Assembly (NCBI GenBank): GCA_945487445.1
Contig: CALYTU010000025.1
Coordinates: forward strand, 1-14,846
DNA length: 14,846 nucleotides
Origin: an uncultured Clostridia bacterium
GTDB taxonomy: Bacteria > Bacillota > Clostridia > Oscillospirales > Oscillospiraceae
Direction: 5' to 3'
The translations under genes and the position numbers were made by a program. The notes under the pieces were generated by a model. It made no database searches. It saw nothing but the letters and a program-made list of their open reading frames with translations, and had not been told where the DNA came from. Numbering within the stretch: the stretch's first letter is position 1; each line of letters starts with the position of its first letter. Of the stretch, positions 14,542 through 14,846 are shown piece by piece.

Positions 14542-14737
14542 GGTTATCGGTTTCACGCAGCAAACACACCGTAGGGCGGCCAGACCGCTGGCCGCCGGAC
14601 ACGCTGAAACCTTCGCATCGGCTTTTAGCAGAAAAACCGTCAAGTTTGCGGTCACGTTTCCCGAAAGCTCGGCGATTATCGCAGCGGCCTGAGGTCAGGC
14701 CGCCCTGCGCATTGTAAGCTGACGAAAGCCGATAACC
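14542..14737. repeat. MITE-like element with 45-bp terminal inverted repeats upstream of rplI
   Basis: The 45 bases at 14542-14586 and the reverse complement of 14693-14737 match at 33 positions by hand count without gaps; both begin GGTTATCGG and end near AGGGCGGCC-GACC. Inner hairpins add structure: GGCGGCCA/TGGCCGCC (14575-14596) and GCGGCCTGA/TCAGGCCGC (14684-14703). No protein is encoded in the 196 bp. It looks like a non-autonomous, transposase-mobilised or REP-type palindrome. A putative promoter adjoins its right edge, so rplI transcripts may carry it as a folded leader. Confidence 0.7.
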
Positions 14738-14766
14738 AGAATAGCATATTATCGTTTTATTGGCAA
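14738..14766 (-). promoter_or_regulatory. possible promoter reading into the rplI leader
   Basis: On the minus strand: TTGCCA (14761-14766), 17-base spacer, TATTCT (14738-14743, 4 of 6) with TGC as an extended -10. It abuts the right edge of the inverted-repeat element. A second -10-like TATAAT lies a little upstream (about 14780-14785) but has a poor -35. Which of them drives rplI is not settled. Confidence 0.45.
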
Positions 14767-14794
14767 ATCAAATGTTTCCATTATATCTCACAAT

Positions 14795-14846
14795 GTATCT
14801 GTTCAGTATCCTGTCATTTCGAGGCGATTCATCGCCGAGAAATCCG
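14795..14846. repeat. dispersed palindromic repeat, copy C (cut by window end)
   Basis: GTATCTGTTCAGTA then TCCTGTCATTTCGA and CGAGAAATCCG repeat the left arm of the element at 5304-5428. This copy carries a small extra hairpin, GGCGA-TTCA-TCGCC (14823-14836), where copy A has CGAAG. The right half lies beyond the window. Confidence 0.75.

Noticed and set aside
14501..14602. N-terminal extension of rplI to 14602
   Set aside because: The extension translates the inverted-repeat element and the ribosome-binding site; L9 starts at MKVILL at 14500.
1..14846. CRISPR array, prophage, toxin-antitoxin or defence system
   Set aside because: No regularly spaced direct repeats, no cas, integrase, phage or toxin signatures were seen; the genes are core metabolism and information processing.

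Overview
The window looks like an ordinary chromosomal segment from a GC-rich, low-redundancy Firmicute. The gene families and order fit Clostridia, most likely an Oscillospiraceae-type gut anaerobe. The clues are rplI-dnaB synteny, a ksgA/tatD cluster, tilS next to ftsH, strong AGGAGG ribosome-binding sites, Hsp33, a stand-alone rubredoxin, and dispersed 'TGTCATTTCGA...GAGAAATCCG' palindromic repeats. This placement is inference from gene content; no search was run.

Layout. 1-439: no intact gene; a perfect 40-bp palindrome, two hairpin/T-run terminators reading rightwards and a broken reading frame on the minus strand. 440-574 (-): a 44-residue rubredoxin with a near-consensus promoter. 776-3429 (+): ksgA (16S rRNA dimethyltransferase), a TIGR01212-type radical SAM protein and a TatD-family metal-dependent DNase, ending in a terminator shared with the convergent hslO. 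3608-5243 (-): a SAM methyltransferase followed by hslO (Hsp33). 5430-6118 (-): a lipoprotein gene frameshifted by one base inside its signal peptide. 6313-8702 (-): deoD-deoB-cdd, a nucleoside-salvage operon with its own promoter. 9057-14500 (-): rplI, dnaB, tilS, ftsH, ending in a strong terminator at 8963-8998.

How the genes work together. The deo cluster cleaves purine nucleosides (DeoD), converts (deoxy)ribose-1-phosphate to the 5-phosphate (DeoB) and deaminates cytidine (Cdd); cdd overlaps deoB by ATGA. The rplI-dnaB-tilS-ftsH block is core translation, replication and proteostasis; the hpt gene often found between tilS and ftsH in Firmicutes is absent. Rubredoxin, Hsp33 and the radical SAM protein fit an anaerobe that must handle oxidative stress.

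I do not see a defence island, CRISPR array, prophage or biosynthetic cluster. The unexplained material is intergenic: three copies of one palindromic repeat family, a 196-bp element with 45-bp imperfect terminal inverted repeats in front of rplI, a smaller inverted-repeat-bounded block between rplI and dnaB, and the palindrome at the left edge.
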